A stretch of DNA of 64,000 bases from Cupriavidus sp. IDO (GTDB taxonomy: Bacteria > Pseudomonadota > Gammaproteobacteria > Burkholderiales > Burkholderiaceae). The position numbers were made by a program, and so were the translations under genes. The DNA is taken from NCBI RefSeq assembly GCF_000812465.1, contig NZ_JWMA01000104.1, positions 1 to 64,000 on the forward strand, read 5' to 3'. Positions 1-7,846 of the stretch are shown here, one piece after another. The first letter of the stretch is position 1. Every line of letters begins with the position of its first letter. Under the pieces are notes generated by a model, which was given only the letters and a program-made list of their open reading frames with translations, made no database searches and was not told where the DNA came from.

Positions 1-765
1 GCGCCGGCCACCGCCGGTGCGGCGGGCGCCGCCGCGGCCGCCGCACCCAAGCGCAACTGGGGCGGCATCCTGGGCGGCATCGCTGCCGGCCTGGGTATCG
101 GCTGGCTGCTGTCGCACTTCGGCCTGGGCGGCGCGGCGCTGGGCTTCCTGTCCAACCTGATCCTGATTGCGCTGGTCGCCTTCGTGGTGATCTGGCTGGT
201 GCGCAAGTTCCGCGGCGGCAGCCGCGCCCAGCAACCCGCCTACGCGGGTGCCGGCGGCATGGACCGCAATGCCGAGCCGATGCTGCGCCAGCAGGTGCCG
301 GTCGGTGCGCCGGAGCCGGTGACGCCGGCGCCGGTTGGCGCACCGGTCGCGGGTGCTGCGGCGGGTGCCGTGGCCCAGCAGCCCTGGGGCGTGCCGGCGG
401 ACTTCGATACTGAAGCCTTCCTGCGCAATGCCAAGGTGCACTTCGTACGCCTGCAGGCAGCCTGGGACGCGGGCAACCTGGACGACATCCGCGAGTTCAC
501 CACGCCGGAAATGTTCGCCGAGATCAAGATGGACCTGTCCGAGCGCGGCGCCGAAGTCAACAAGACGGATGTGGTCACGCTGGAAGCGCAGTTGCTGGGC
601 ATCGAATCGAACGCCAGCCAGCATCTGGCCAGCGTGCGCTTCACGGGCATGATCCGCGAGCGCGCGGGCGAAGCGGCCCAGCCGTTCGCCGAGGTCTGGA
701 ACCTCGCCAAGCCGGCTACCGGCAGCGGCGGCTGGTTGCTGGCAGGTATCCAGCAGGAGTCCTGA
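1..765 (+). CDS. Tim44-like domain protein, 5' end outside window
   Basis: The frame is open from base 1, so the gene begins upstream; 254 codons are visible. It starts with an Ala-rich, low-complexity stretch, then a Gly-rich hydrophobic segment (WGGILGGIAAGLGIGWLL and a following membrane helix ending VVIWLVRKF), an Ala/Pro/Val-rich linker, and a C-terminal globular domain of about 130 residues (from FDTEAFLRNAKVHFVRLQAAW). That domain, with its ending in a Trp-rich beta segment, matches the Tim44/TimA-like fold found in many proteobacterial inner-membrane proteins. The cellular role of the bacterial members is not settled. A strong hairpin terminator follows the stop codon, so this gene probably ends its own transcript. 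Confidence 0.8.
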   Translation, partial: APATAGAAGAAAAAAPKRNWGGILGGIAAGLGIGWLLSHFGLGGAALGFLSNLILIALVAFVVIWLVRKFRGGSRAQQPAYAGAGGMDRNAEPMLRQQVPVGAPEPVTPAPVGAPVAGAAAGAVAQQPWGVPADFDTEAFLRNAKVHFVRLQAAWDAGNLDDIREFTTPEMFAEIKMDLSERGAEVNKTDVVTLEAQLLGIESNASQHLASVRFTGMIRERAGEAAQPFAEVWNLAKPATGSGGWLLAGIQQES

Positions 766-820
766 GTGCAGCGTATGCCCCGTGGCGGGTGATGTGCCGG
801 GGGGAGTAGCTTAGAATGGA

Positions 821-849
821 GGCCCACGTGAAAACGTGGGCCTTTTTGT
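821..849 (+). terminator. Rho-independent terminator after Tim44-like gene
   Basis: A perfect 9-bp stem (GGCCCACGT / ACGTGGGCC) with a GAAA loop is followed by five T. It lies 56 bases after the Tim44-like stop and 85 bases before the ubiJ start. Confidence 0.9.
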
Positions 850-933
850 TTCGGAGAAGGGTGCCGCGCGGCGGTGCCCTGCCTTGCTTCCGCCCGGCTT
901 CCGCCACCCAGCGCCACTGCCCGACCCGCCGCC

Positions 934-1602
934 ATGAATTCTCTGCCTTCCGCCCTGGCCACGCCCGCCGTCGCGGCGCTGAACCACCTGCTCGAGCAGG
1001 AGCCGTGGGCCCGCAACCTGCTGGTGCCGTTTGCCGGCCGCGTGATCCGCTTCGACGCCGCCGCATTCGCGCTGGCACTGAAGGTCACCGAGCACGGCGA
1101 GACCGAACTGGCGCCGATGGCGGAAGCGCCTGCGGTGACCCTGCTGGTGCCAATGCAGCAATGGCCGCTGGTGGCCGCCGACGTTGCCGATGGCGGCCAG
1201 GCCGCGGCAATGCGCCATGTGCGTATCGAAGGCGATGCGGAACTGGCCAACACGGTGTCCACGCTGGCGCGCAACCTGCGCTGGGATGCGGCTGAAGATC
1301 TGTCCCGGGCCCTGCGCGGCATCATGGGCGGGCCGCTCAGCGACAGCGTGGCGCAGCGCGTTGTCGACGGCGCGCGCCAAGTCCACGAGCAAGCCACGCG
1401 CGTCGGGCGTGCGCTGGTGGACAACGTCACCGAATACCTGCTGGACGAGCAGCCCACGCTGGTGCGCCATGCCGCGCTGGATGCGCTCGGGAACGACGTG
1501 GGCCGCCTGCGCGACGACCTGGCCCGGCTCGAAAAGCGCCTGGAACGGCTGGAGCGCGCCCGGGCCAATCCGCCGGGCACGTTGCCATCGGCGCATCGCT
1601 GA
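934..1602 (+). CDS. ubiJ: Ubiquinone biosynthesis accessory factor UbiJ (SCP2 domain)
   Basis: 222 residues. The N-terminal half resembles an SCP2 sterol-carrier domain (start MNSLPSALATPAVAALNHLL, roughly residues 15-115). The C-terminal part is helical and ends in a charged coiled coil (RLRDDLARLEKRLERLERA). This is the layout of UbiJ, a lipid-binding scaffold of the aerobic ubiquinone-synthesis complex. ubiB follows 77 bases downstream on the same strand, which supports the call; ubiE, often adjacent elsewhere, is not here. The start at 934 was chosen because upstream in-frame codons give a Pro/Ala-rich stretch unlike UbiJ and overlap the terminator region. Confidence 0.85.
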   Translation: MNSLPSALATPAVAALNHLLEQEPWARNLLVPFAGRVIRFDAAAFALALKVTEHGETELAPMAEAPAVTLLVPMQQWPLVAADVADGGQAAAMRHVRIEGDAELANTVSTLARNLRWDAAEDLSRALRGIMGGPLSDSVAQRVVDGARQVHEQATRVGRALVDNVTEYLLDEQPTLVRHAALDALGNDVGRLRDDLARLEKRLERLERARANPPGTLPSAHR

Positions 1603-1679
1603 GCCGCGCCCGCTGACATGACGCCAACCTCCGCTGCCTTTGTTGCAGCCCGCCGCTACCGCCCTGTGAAGATTTCCGC

Positions 1680-3257
1680 ATGACCCGCCTCCTGCGCCTT
1701 GGCAAGATCCTTTTCGTCATCATCTATTACGGCCTGGATGAGCTCGTGCTGTCCGGCTTCAAGAACCGCAAGATCCGGTTCCTGGTGCGCGTCATCACCG
1801 TCGGCCGCAAGCTCGAGATGCCGCGCGGCGAACGCCTGCGCCGCGCGCTGACCAGCCTGGGGCCGATCTTCGTCAAGTTCGGCCAGGTCCTGTCCACGCG
1901 GCGCGACCTGATGCCGCCGGACATCGCCGACGAGCTGGCCAAGCTGCAGGACCAGGTGCCGCCGTTCGATTCGGCGGTGGCGGTGAAGATCATCGAGCGT
2001 GCGCTGGGCCGGCCGCTGTCGGAACTGTTCGAGACTTTCGAGCACCAGCCCGTTGCCAGCGCTTCGATCGCCCAGGTCCACTTCGCCACCCTCAAGGGCG
2101 GCCCGAGCCACGGCCGCGAGGTTGCGGTCAAGGTGCTGCGCCCGGGCATGCTACCGGTGATCGACAGCGACCTCGCGCTGATGCGCGACATGGCCACCTG
2201 GATGGAGCGCTTCTGGGCCGACGGCAAGCGGCTCAAGCCGCGCGAGGTGGTGGCCGAGTTCGACAAGTACCTGCACGACGAACTCGACCTGATGATCGAG
2301 GCCGCCAACGCCAGCCAGCTGCGCCGCAATTTTTCCGATACCAGCCTGCTGTTGGTGCCCGAGGTGTTCTGGGACTGGTGCAGCAGCACGGTGTTCGTGA
2401 TGGAGCGCATGCACGGCATCCCGATCTCGCGCACCGAGTCGCTGAAGGCCGCGGGCGTGGACATGCACCAGCTGGCGGAGGAGGGCGTCGAGATCTTCTT
2501 CACGCAGGTGTTCCGCGACGGCTTCTTCCACGCCGACATGCACCCCGGCAATATCCTGGTCTCGGTGCAGCCGGAGACCTTCGGCCGCTATATCGCGCTG
2601 GATTTCGGCATCGTCGGCGCGCTGTCCGAGTTCGACAAGAATTACCTGGCGCAGAATTTCATTGCCTTCTTCCGCCGTGACTACCATCGGGTGGCGCTGC
2701 TGCACGTGGAATCCGGCTGGGTGCCGCCCGATACCCGGGTGGAGGAACTCGAGAGCGCCGTGCGTGCGTGCTGCGAGCCGTATTTCGACAAGCCGCTCAA
2801 GGAAATCTCGCTGGGCATGGTGCTGATGCGCTTGTTCCAGACTTCGCGCCGCTTCAATGTCGAGATCCAGCCGCAGCTGGTGCTGCTGCAGAAGACGCTG
2901 CTCAATATCGAAGGGCTGGGCCGTCAGCTCGATCCGGACCTGGACCTGTGGAAGACCGCCAAGCCGTTCCTGGAGCGGTGGATGCATGAGCAGGTGGGCT
3001 GGAAGGGCGCGTGGGAACGGGTCAAGGTCGAGGCGCCGCTGTGGGCCAAGATGCTGCCGGACTTTCCGCGCCTGGCGCACCAGTTCCTGGAGCGCCGCGC
3101 GCTCAACACGAACGGCGAGCAGGAGCGGCTGCTGGCGATGCTGGTCGTCGAGCAGCGCCGCACCAACCGGCTGGTCGGCACGACGCTGCTGCTGGTGGGC
3201 GGCTTTATCGCCGGCATCGTGCTGACACACGTGCTGGCGTGGGCGGGCTACTGGTAG
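1680..3257 (+). CDS. ubiB: UbiB, atypical kinase/ATPase for ubiquinone biosynthesis
   Basis: 525 residues, the usual UbiB length. It carries the family's KxGQ motif (KFGQ, residues 66-69), the ATP-site Lys in EVAVKVLRPG, the catalytic-loop-like HADMHPGN (about 284-291) and DFG (308-310). It ends in hydrophobic segments (GTTLLLVGGFIAGIVLTHVL) that anchor it in the inner membrane. UbiB is thought to use ATPase activity to help extract membrane-embedded ubiquinone precursors for the soluble Ubi complex. It is probably co-transcribed with ubiJ. Confidence 0.95.
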   Translation: MTRLLRLGKILFVIIYYGLDELVLSGFKNRKIRFLVRVITVGRKLEMPRGERLRRALTSLGPIFVKFGQVLSTRRDLMPPDIADELAKLQDQVPPFDSAVAVKIIERALGRPLSELFETFEHQPVASASIAQVHFATLKGGPSHGREVAVKVLRPGMLPVIDSDLALMRDMATWMERFWADGKRLKPREVVAEFDKYLHDELDLMIEAANASQLRRNFSDTSLLLVPEVFWDWCSSTVFVMERMHGIPISRTESLKAAGVDMHQLAEEGVEIFFTQVFRDGFFHADMHPGNILVSVQPETFGRYIALDFGIVGALSEFDKNYLAQNFIAFFRRDYHRVALLHVESGWVPPDTRVEELESAVRACCEPYFDKPLKEISLGMVLMRLFQTSRRFNVEIQPQLVLLQKTLLNIEGLGRQLDPDLDLWKTAKPFLERWMHEQVGWKGAWERVKVEAPLWAKMLPDFPRLAHQFLERRALNTNGEQERLLAMLVVEQRRTNRLVGTTLLLVGGFIAGIVLTHVLAWAGYW

Positions 3258-3312
3258 GCGGCCCTCGTATCTATAACAAGAACGAGATCAGGCAAAACGC
3301 GGAGACATACCC

Positions 3313-3939
3313 ATGAGCCAGGCAGACAAGCCCGCCCCCACGCCGACATTCGCCACGCGGAATGCGGCCGATCCGGCATTCTGGGACGAACGTTTCGAAC
3401 AGGGATTCACGCCCTGGGACATGCACGGCGTGCCAATGGAGTTCCAGGCCTTCATCGCCGCCATGGCGCCATGCCCGACGCTGATCCCCGGCTGCGGCAA
3501 CGGCTGGGAGGCAGCCTGGCTTCATGAGCGCGGCTGGCCGGTGACGGCCATCGATTTCTCGCCGCAGGCTGTGGCTTCGGCCAGGCGCGAGCTTGGGGCC
3601 GCGGGCGCGGTGGTCCACGAGGCGGATTTCTTCGCGTTCACCCCGGAACCGCGCTGCGAGCTGATCTACGAACGCGCCTTCCTCTGTGCCTTGCCGCCGG
3701 CGCTGCGGGAAGCGTATGCCGAGCGCGTTGCGGCGCTGTTGCCGCCCGGCGGCCTGCTGGCCGGCTATTTCTATCTGGGCGATATGCGCGGCGGACCGCC
3801 GTTCGCCATGCCTGCCACCGAACTGGACGCGCTGCTGACCCCGGCCTTCGATCGCATCGACGACCGCGCGTCCGTGGCCCCCTTGCCGGTATTCAACGCA
3901 CAGGAGCGCTGGCAGGTCTGGCGCCGCCGACCGGACTGA
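3313..3939 (+). CDS. SAM-dependent methyltransferase, thiopurine S-methyltransferase (TPMT) type
   Basis: 208 residues. Motifs of the TPMT family are visible: FWDERFEQGFTPWD near the N-terminus, the SAM-binding loop TLIPGCGNGWEAAWL, an acidic strand end (VTAIDFSPQAV) and YERAFLCALPP. Bacterial TPMT-like proteins methylate small thiol or selenium/tellurium compounds; the substrate here cannot be told from sequence. The start at 3313 has a purine-rich GCGGAGA upstream. It stands alone, convergent with the next gene. Confidence 0.8.
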   Translation: MSQADKPAPTPTFATRNAADPAFWDERFEQGFTPWDMHGVPMEFQAFIAAMAPCPTLIPGCGNGWEAAWLHERGWPVTAIDFSPQAVASARRELGAAGAVVHEADFFAFTPEPRCELIYERAFLCALPPALREAYAERVAALLPPGGLLAGYFYLGDMRGGPPFAMPATELDALLTPAFDRIDDRASVAPLPVFNAQERWQVWRRRPD

Positions 3940-3972
3940 GGCCGGCGGCGGCTTGCCTCGATAGCGGCGGGA

Positions 3973-4593
3973 TCAGCCGCGGCGATGGCCGTTGTGCTTC
4001 TCGCGGTAGATATTGCCGCTGCTGCGGTTCTCCGTGCGTGCGATGCTGCCTTGCTCGCCCTGGCTGATGTGACCGTTGCGGCCGACGCGTGCCTCGCGGT
4101 TGTCGACATGGGCCTGCCCGCGTTCCAGGCTGCCCGCTTCGCGATTGGTCAGAGAGCCGTTCTGCACGCCGTTGCGGATCCGCTGCTGCTGGTTGATATT
4201 GCGCTGCACATCGGCCTGCATCCGCTGCGACGATGCGCTGTCGGGGTTGCCGATCCGCCCGTTGTGGGTGTCGCGCGAAATGTCCTGGCTGACGCGATTC
4301 TCGGCCCGCTGGATCGAGGCCTGTTCGCGCGGCGACACCGACCCGTTCTTCATCGCATTGGCCTCCATCCGGTCGACCTTCGCGGTCTGCTTTTCCAGGC
4401 TGGCGGCTTCGCGGGTGGTCAGGCTGCCCGACTGCAGGCCGTTCTCGATCCGCTGCTGCTGGTTGGCGTCGCGCTGCACGTCGTGCGTAATGGCGGCTGT
4501 CTGTGCAGCCGCGATCCCGGTCGTGAGGGCAGCGGCAAGGCCGGCGCCGATCAGCAGGGTGGTACGCAGGGTGCGGGGACGGTTGTTGGGCAT
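3973..4593 (-). CDS. Secreted two-repeat protein of unknown function
   Basis: 206 residues with a clear Sec signal peptide (hydrophobic TTLLIGAGLAAALTTGIAAA, likely cleavage near AAAQ). The mature part is two copies of a 74-residue unit at about 39-112 and 129-202. Both copies contain NQQQRI, SLT-REA-SLE, VD--EA, an NG-x-[VI]-S-x-x-E segment, and a closing HNG. The protein is rich in Gln, Asn, Arg and Ser and has no Cys. Four NG-x-[LVI]-[ST]-x-x-E turns recall the exiting helix of EF-hands, but the Asp ligands are missing, so I do not call it calcium-binding. An AGAGGAG ribosome site precedes the ATG. I do not recognise a function. Confidence 0.75.
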   Translation of the reverse strand: MPNNRPRTLRTTLLIGAGLAAALTTGIAAAQTAAITHDVQRDANQQQRIENGLQSGSLTTREAASLEKQTAKVDRMEANAMKNGSVSPREQASIQRAENRVSQDISRDTHNGRIGNPDSASSQRMQADVQRNINQQQRIRNGVQNGSLTNREAGSLERGQAHVDNREARVGRNGHISQGEQGSIARTENRSSGNIYREKHNGHRRG

Positions 4594-5058
4594 GTGGCTT
4601 CTCCTCTGTCTCGTTCAGGAATGGCCCGCGAGCGGTAGTGCGCGTGGCCTGGCTGCTCTAATGCCCGGTCCGGCATCCACGCCGACAGCGGGTTTGTAAT
4701 CCGTGTAACGGCTTGTTTTCCATGCGATCCGCGGGAGGGCAGGGGCGCCTGGCCCCCGGAATTTGGCGCGCCAGCAACAGTCGATCTGCGGCCCAGTGGC
4801 GATGACGATGCACCGTCCCGGGGATTTGCGCCCGGCGGGGAATTTTTTTCGCCCGGATGGGTCTGCGTCGCTATAATCCGCGTTTTGATTCGGCTACGAC
4901 CGCAGGCCGGGACCCGCTCCCAGGCCACCCATGCGGCCCCGACCGATGAATTGGACTCCGGGCAGCCGCGCGCAATGATGCGCTGGTCAGTGGACTAAGA
5001 GGCGCCACCCGGCATTCGGTTTTTCGCCACAAGGGCATTTTCTGCATAGGGCAGCGGC
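4594..5058. other. Intergenic region between divergent genes
   Basis: 465 bases without a convincing gene. It must hold the promoter of the minus-strand repeat protein (ribosome site next to 4594) and the promoter and leader of the symporter. A TATAAT at 4872-4877 on the plus strand is the clearest -10; I find no good -35 at the right spacing. Two overlapping mini-ORFs (15 and 7 codons, about 4931-4998) lie in the leader with no convincing ribosome sites. There is no tRNA-like or terminator structure. Confidence 0.5.
4872..4877 (+). promoter_or_regulatory. Candidate -10 box upstream of symporter
   Basis: An exact TATAAT lies 182 bases before the symporter ATG. The -35 region is poor, so either an activator is needed or the match is chance. 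Confidence 0.35.
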
Positions 5059-6495
5059 ATGCTGATCTGGTTTGTCATCATCTACTGGGTAATCTCGGTC
5101 GGCATCGGCCTGTGGGCGGCACTGCGCGTGCGCAACACGACCGACTTCGCCGTGGCCGGCCGCAGCCTGCCGTTCTATATCGTCACCGCCACCGTCTTTG
5201 CGACCTGGTTTGGCTCCGAGACCGTGCTGGGCATTCCGGCGGTGTTCCTCAAGGAAGGGCTGTCGGGCGTGGTTTCCGACCCGTTCGGCTCCTCGCTCTG
5301 CCTGATCCTGGTGGGCCTGTTCTTCGCCCGGCCGCTGTACCGGATGAACCTGCTCACCATCGGCGACTACTATCACAACCGCTACGGGCGGCTGGCCGAG
5401 GTGCTGACCACGCTGTGCATCGTGGTGTCCTACCTGGGCTGGGTCGCCGCGCAGATCAAGGCGCTCGGGCTGGTGTTCTATACCGTGTCCGACGGCGCGC
5501 TGTCGCAGGATGCCGGCATGATGATCGGCGCCGCCAGCGTACTGGTCTACACGCTGTTCGGCGGCATGTGGTCGGTCGCGGTGACCGATTTCATCCAGAT
5601 GATCATCATCGTGGTCGGCATGCTCTATATCGGCTACGAGGTCAGCGGCCAGGCCGGCGGCGTGGCGGCGGTGGTGTCGCACGCGGCGGCGGCGGGCAAG
5701 TTCGAATTCCTGCCCTCGCTGGACCTGATCCAGATCGTCGGGTTCGCGGCCGCGCTGTTCACCATGATGCTGGGATCCATCCCGCAGCAGGACGTGTTCC
5801 AGCGGGTCACGTCGTCGCGCACCGAGCAGATCGCCGGCCGGGCCTCGGTGCTGGGCGGCGTGCTGTACTTCTTCTTTGCCTTCATCCCGATGTTCCTGGC
5901 GTACTCGGCGACCCTGATCGATCCGGACATGGTCAACAAGTACATCAACGCCGATTCGCAGCTGATCCTGCCGCAGCTGATCCTGCAGCACGCGCCGATG
6001 TTTGCCCAGGTGATGTTCTTCGGCGCGCTGCTGTCGGCCATCAAGAGCTGCGCCTCGGCGACGCTGCTGGCGCCTTCGGTAACGTTTGCCGAGAACATCC
6101 TGCGCCCGTACTTCCGCCATCTGGACGACAAGCAGTTCCTGCGCGTGATGCAGGCCGTGGTGCTGGTGTTCACCGCCACCGTGACGCTGTTCGCGCTGAA
6201 CTCACACCTGTCGATCTTCCATATGGTGGAAAATGCCTACAAGGTCACATTGGTGTCGTCGTTCGTCCCGCTGGCCTTCGGCATGTTCTGGAAGCCTGCA
6301 ACCCGCCAGGGCGGGCTCGCGGCCATCCTGCTCGGCCTGGGCTCCTGGCTGACCTGCGAGGTGGCCTTTGCCGATGCGGTGATGCCGCCGCAGATGGTCG
6401 GCCTGATGTTCTCGATCAGCGGCATGGTGGTCGGTTCGCTGCTGCCGCAGTGGATTGCGGATCACGCGCCGGTCAAGGAAGTCCATATCGCCTGA
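5059..6495 (+). CDS. Sodium:solute symporter (SSS family)
   Basis: 478 residues, highly hydrophobic with about 12-13 predicted membrane helices. SSS-family signatures include the N-terminal DFAVAGRSLPFYIVTATVFATWFG, the substrate/sodium region GIPAVFLKEG, and SIPQQDVFQRVTSSRTE in the middle. The family covers pantothenate, proline and carboxylate importers; the substrate is not evident. No small DUF4212- or DUF997-type partner lies next to it. A GC-rich hairpin follows the stop. Confidence 0.9.
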   Translation: MLIWFVIIYWVISVGIGLWAALRVRNTTDFAVAGRSLPFYIVTATVFATWFGSETVLGIPAVFLKEGLSGVVSDPFGSSLCLILVGLFFARPLYRMNLLTIGDYYHNRYGRLAEVLTTLCIVVSYLGWVAAQIKALGLVFYTVSDGALSQDAGMMIGAASVLVYTLFGGMWSVAVTDFIQMIIIVVGMLYIGYEVSGQAGGVAAVVSHAAAAGKFEFLPSLDLIQIVGFAAALFTMMLGSIPQQDVFQRVTSSRTEQIAGRASVLGGVLYFFFAFIPMFLAYSATLIDPDMVNKYINADSQLILPQLILQHAPMFAQVMFFGALLSAIKSCASATLLAPSVTFAENILRPYFRHLDDKQFLRVMQAVVLVFTATVTLFALNSHLSIFHMVENAYKVTLVSSFVPLAFGMFWKPATRQGGLAAILLGLGSWLTCEVAFADAVMPPQMVGLMFSISGMVVGSLLPQWIADHAPVKEVHIA

Positions 6496-6499
6496 GGGC

Positions 6500-6531
6500 A
6501 AATCGCGCGGGACAGGTATGCCGCGCGATTT
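6500..6531 (+). terminator. Hairpin after symporter gene
   Basis: An 11-bp perfect stem (AAATCGCGCGG / CCGCGCGATTT) with a 10-base loop begins 4 bases after the stop codon. There is no proper T-run beyond the stem, so termination may be weak. Confidence 0.55.
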
Positions 6532-6604
6532 CATAAAGCTGCCCGCCACGGGCTATTGTGCTTTGTCCCCTTATTTCCTCCCGTCAGGCAGGCCGGTAAC
6601 AGTT

Positions 6605-6610
6605 TATAAT
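6605..6610 (+). promoter_or_regulatory. Candidate -10 box for the fmdB-aspS run
   Basis: An exact TATAAT lies 105 bases before the fmdB start, in a locally AT-rich stretch. No good -35 hexamer is seen at 16-18 bases. Confidence 0.4.
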
Positions 6611-6714
6611 TCAAGGCTTTGCATCGTTGCGCGATATTCCTGCCGGTCTGCCCGGCCGGCGCGCAGGCGATTGCCCGCACTGTTCCGATCCAGATTTTTC
6701 GCGAAAGAACCACT

Positions 6715-7044
6715 ATGCCGATCTATGCCTACCGTTGCGACGCCTGCGGCCACGGGCGCGATGTGCTGCAGAAAATGAGTGATGCCCCGCTCACCGACTG
6801 CCCGTCCTGCGGCGCAGCGGGAACCTTCAAGAAGCAACTGACCGCGGCCGGCTTCCAGCTCAAGGGCTCGGGCTGGTACGTGACCGACTTCCGCGGCGGC
6901 AGCGGCGGCAGCAGTGCCCCCGCCACGGCCGGCGCGGCGGCAGGCGCTGCCAGTGCCCCGGCAGCGGCAGAGTCGTCCTCCTCCGACAGCGCCTCCGCAG
7001 CCCCGGCCGCCGGTGGTTGCGGCAGCGCCTGCGCCTGCCACTGA
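6715..7044 (+). CDS. FmdB-type zinc-ribbon protein
   Basis: 109 residues. The N-terminus MPIYAYRCDACGH plus a second CPSCG (Cys 8, 11, 29, 32) is the FmdB/CxxC_CxxC_SSSS putative regulatory zinc ribbon. The C-terminal half is low-complexity Gly/Ser/Ala and ends GGCGSACACH, which adds three more Cys. The family is named after a putative regulator of formamidase but has no defined function. Longer in-frame starts upstream lack the family N-terminus, so the ATG at 6715 was chosen. A GTG-start membrane protein follows 12 bases later. Confidence 0.85.
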   Translation: MPIYAYRCDACGHGRDVLQKMSDAPLTDCPSCGAAGTFKKQLTAAGFQLKGSGWYVTDFRGGSGGSSAPATAGAAAGAASAPAAAESSSSDSASAAPAAGGCGSACACH

Positions 7045-7056
7045 TCCGGGCGAGCC

Positions 7057-7794
7057 GTGGCGATCAAGAAAACTTCCGCGCTGAAGACCTGGTTCCTGAC
7101 CGGGCTGCTGGTGCTGGTGCCGCTGGGCATTACCCTGTGGGTGCTCAGCCTCATCATCGGCACGATGGACCAGAGCCTGGCGCTGCTGCCCGAAGCCTGG
7201 CGGCCGGACCAATTGCTGTTCGGCAAGCGCGTGACCGGCCTCGGCGCGATCCTGACGCTGCTGTGCATCCTGCTGGTGGGCGTGCTCGCGCACAACTTCA
7301 TCGGGCAGCGCCTGGTGCGGTGGTGGGAGGCGCTGCTGGGTCATATTCCGGTGGTCGGCCCGATCTATACCAGCGTCAAGCAGGTGTCCGACACGCTGTT
7401 GTCGTCGTCGGGCAATGCCTTCCGCAAGGCGCTGCTGGTGCAGTACCCGCGTGAGGGCTCGTGGACCATCGCTTTCCTGACCGGACGCCCCGGCGGCGAC
7501 GTGCAGAACCACCTGCAGGGCGAGTACGTCAGCGTGTACGTACCGACCACGCCGAACCCGACCTCGGGCTTCTTCCTGATGATGCCCAAGGCCGACACCA
7601 TCGAACTCGACATGACCGTCGATGCCGCGCTGAAGTACATCGTTTCGATGGGCGTGGTGGCACCGGCGGAATTGCCCCGCAAGAACGGCGGCGCGAGCCG
7701 CCCGTCGGATGCGGTCGCCCCCGCCATCGCTGCCGGCACCGCCGCCGGCCGCGAAGAAGCGGTCGAGACAACCGATCCTTCGCATTCAAATTGA
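7057..7794 (+). CDS. DUF502 family inner-membrane protein
   Basis: 245 residues, GTG start. Two hydrophobic segments near the N-terminus (TWFLTGLLVLVPLGITLWVL and ILTLLCILLVGVLAHNFI) are followed by a conserved soluble part containing HIPVVGPIYTSVKQVSDTLL and TTPNPTSGFFLMMPK. These are hallmarks of the DUF502 (COG2928) family, whose role is unknown. The C-terminus is a poorly conserved Ala-rich tail. It sits directly between fmdB and aspS, an order that suggests co-transcription. Confidence 0.85.
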   Translation: MAIKKTSALKTWFLTGLLVLVPLGITLWVLSLIIGTMDQSLALLPEAWRPDQLLFGKRVTGLGAILTLLCILLVGVLAHNFIGQRLVRWWEALLGHIPVVGPIYTSVKQVSDTLLSSSGNAFRKALLVQYPREGSWTIAFLTGRPGGDVQNHLQGEYVSVYVPTTPNPTSGFFLMMPKADTIELDMTVDAALKYIVSMGVVAPAELPRKNGGASRPSDAVAPAIAAGTAAGREEAVETTDPSHSN

Positions 7795-7846
7795 TCACGG
7801 GCCGCCTGCGTTTGCCAGGTGGCCGCGTATTACCGGGAATTCTCCT

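Noticed and set aside
4931..4998. Two overlapping mini-ORFs in the symporter leader
   Set aside because: No ribosome sites and no sign of conservation can be judged from one sequence; chance ORFs of 7 and 15 codons are common.
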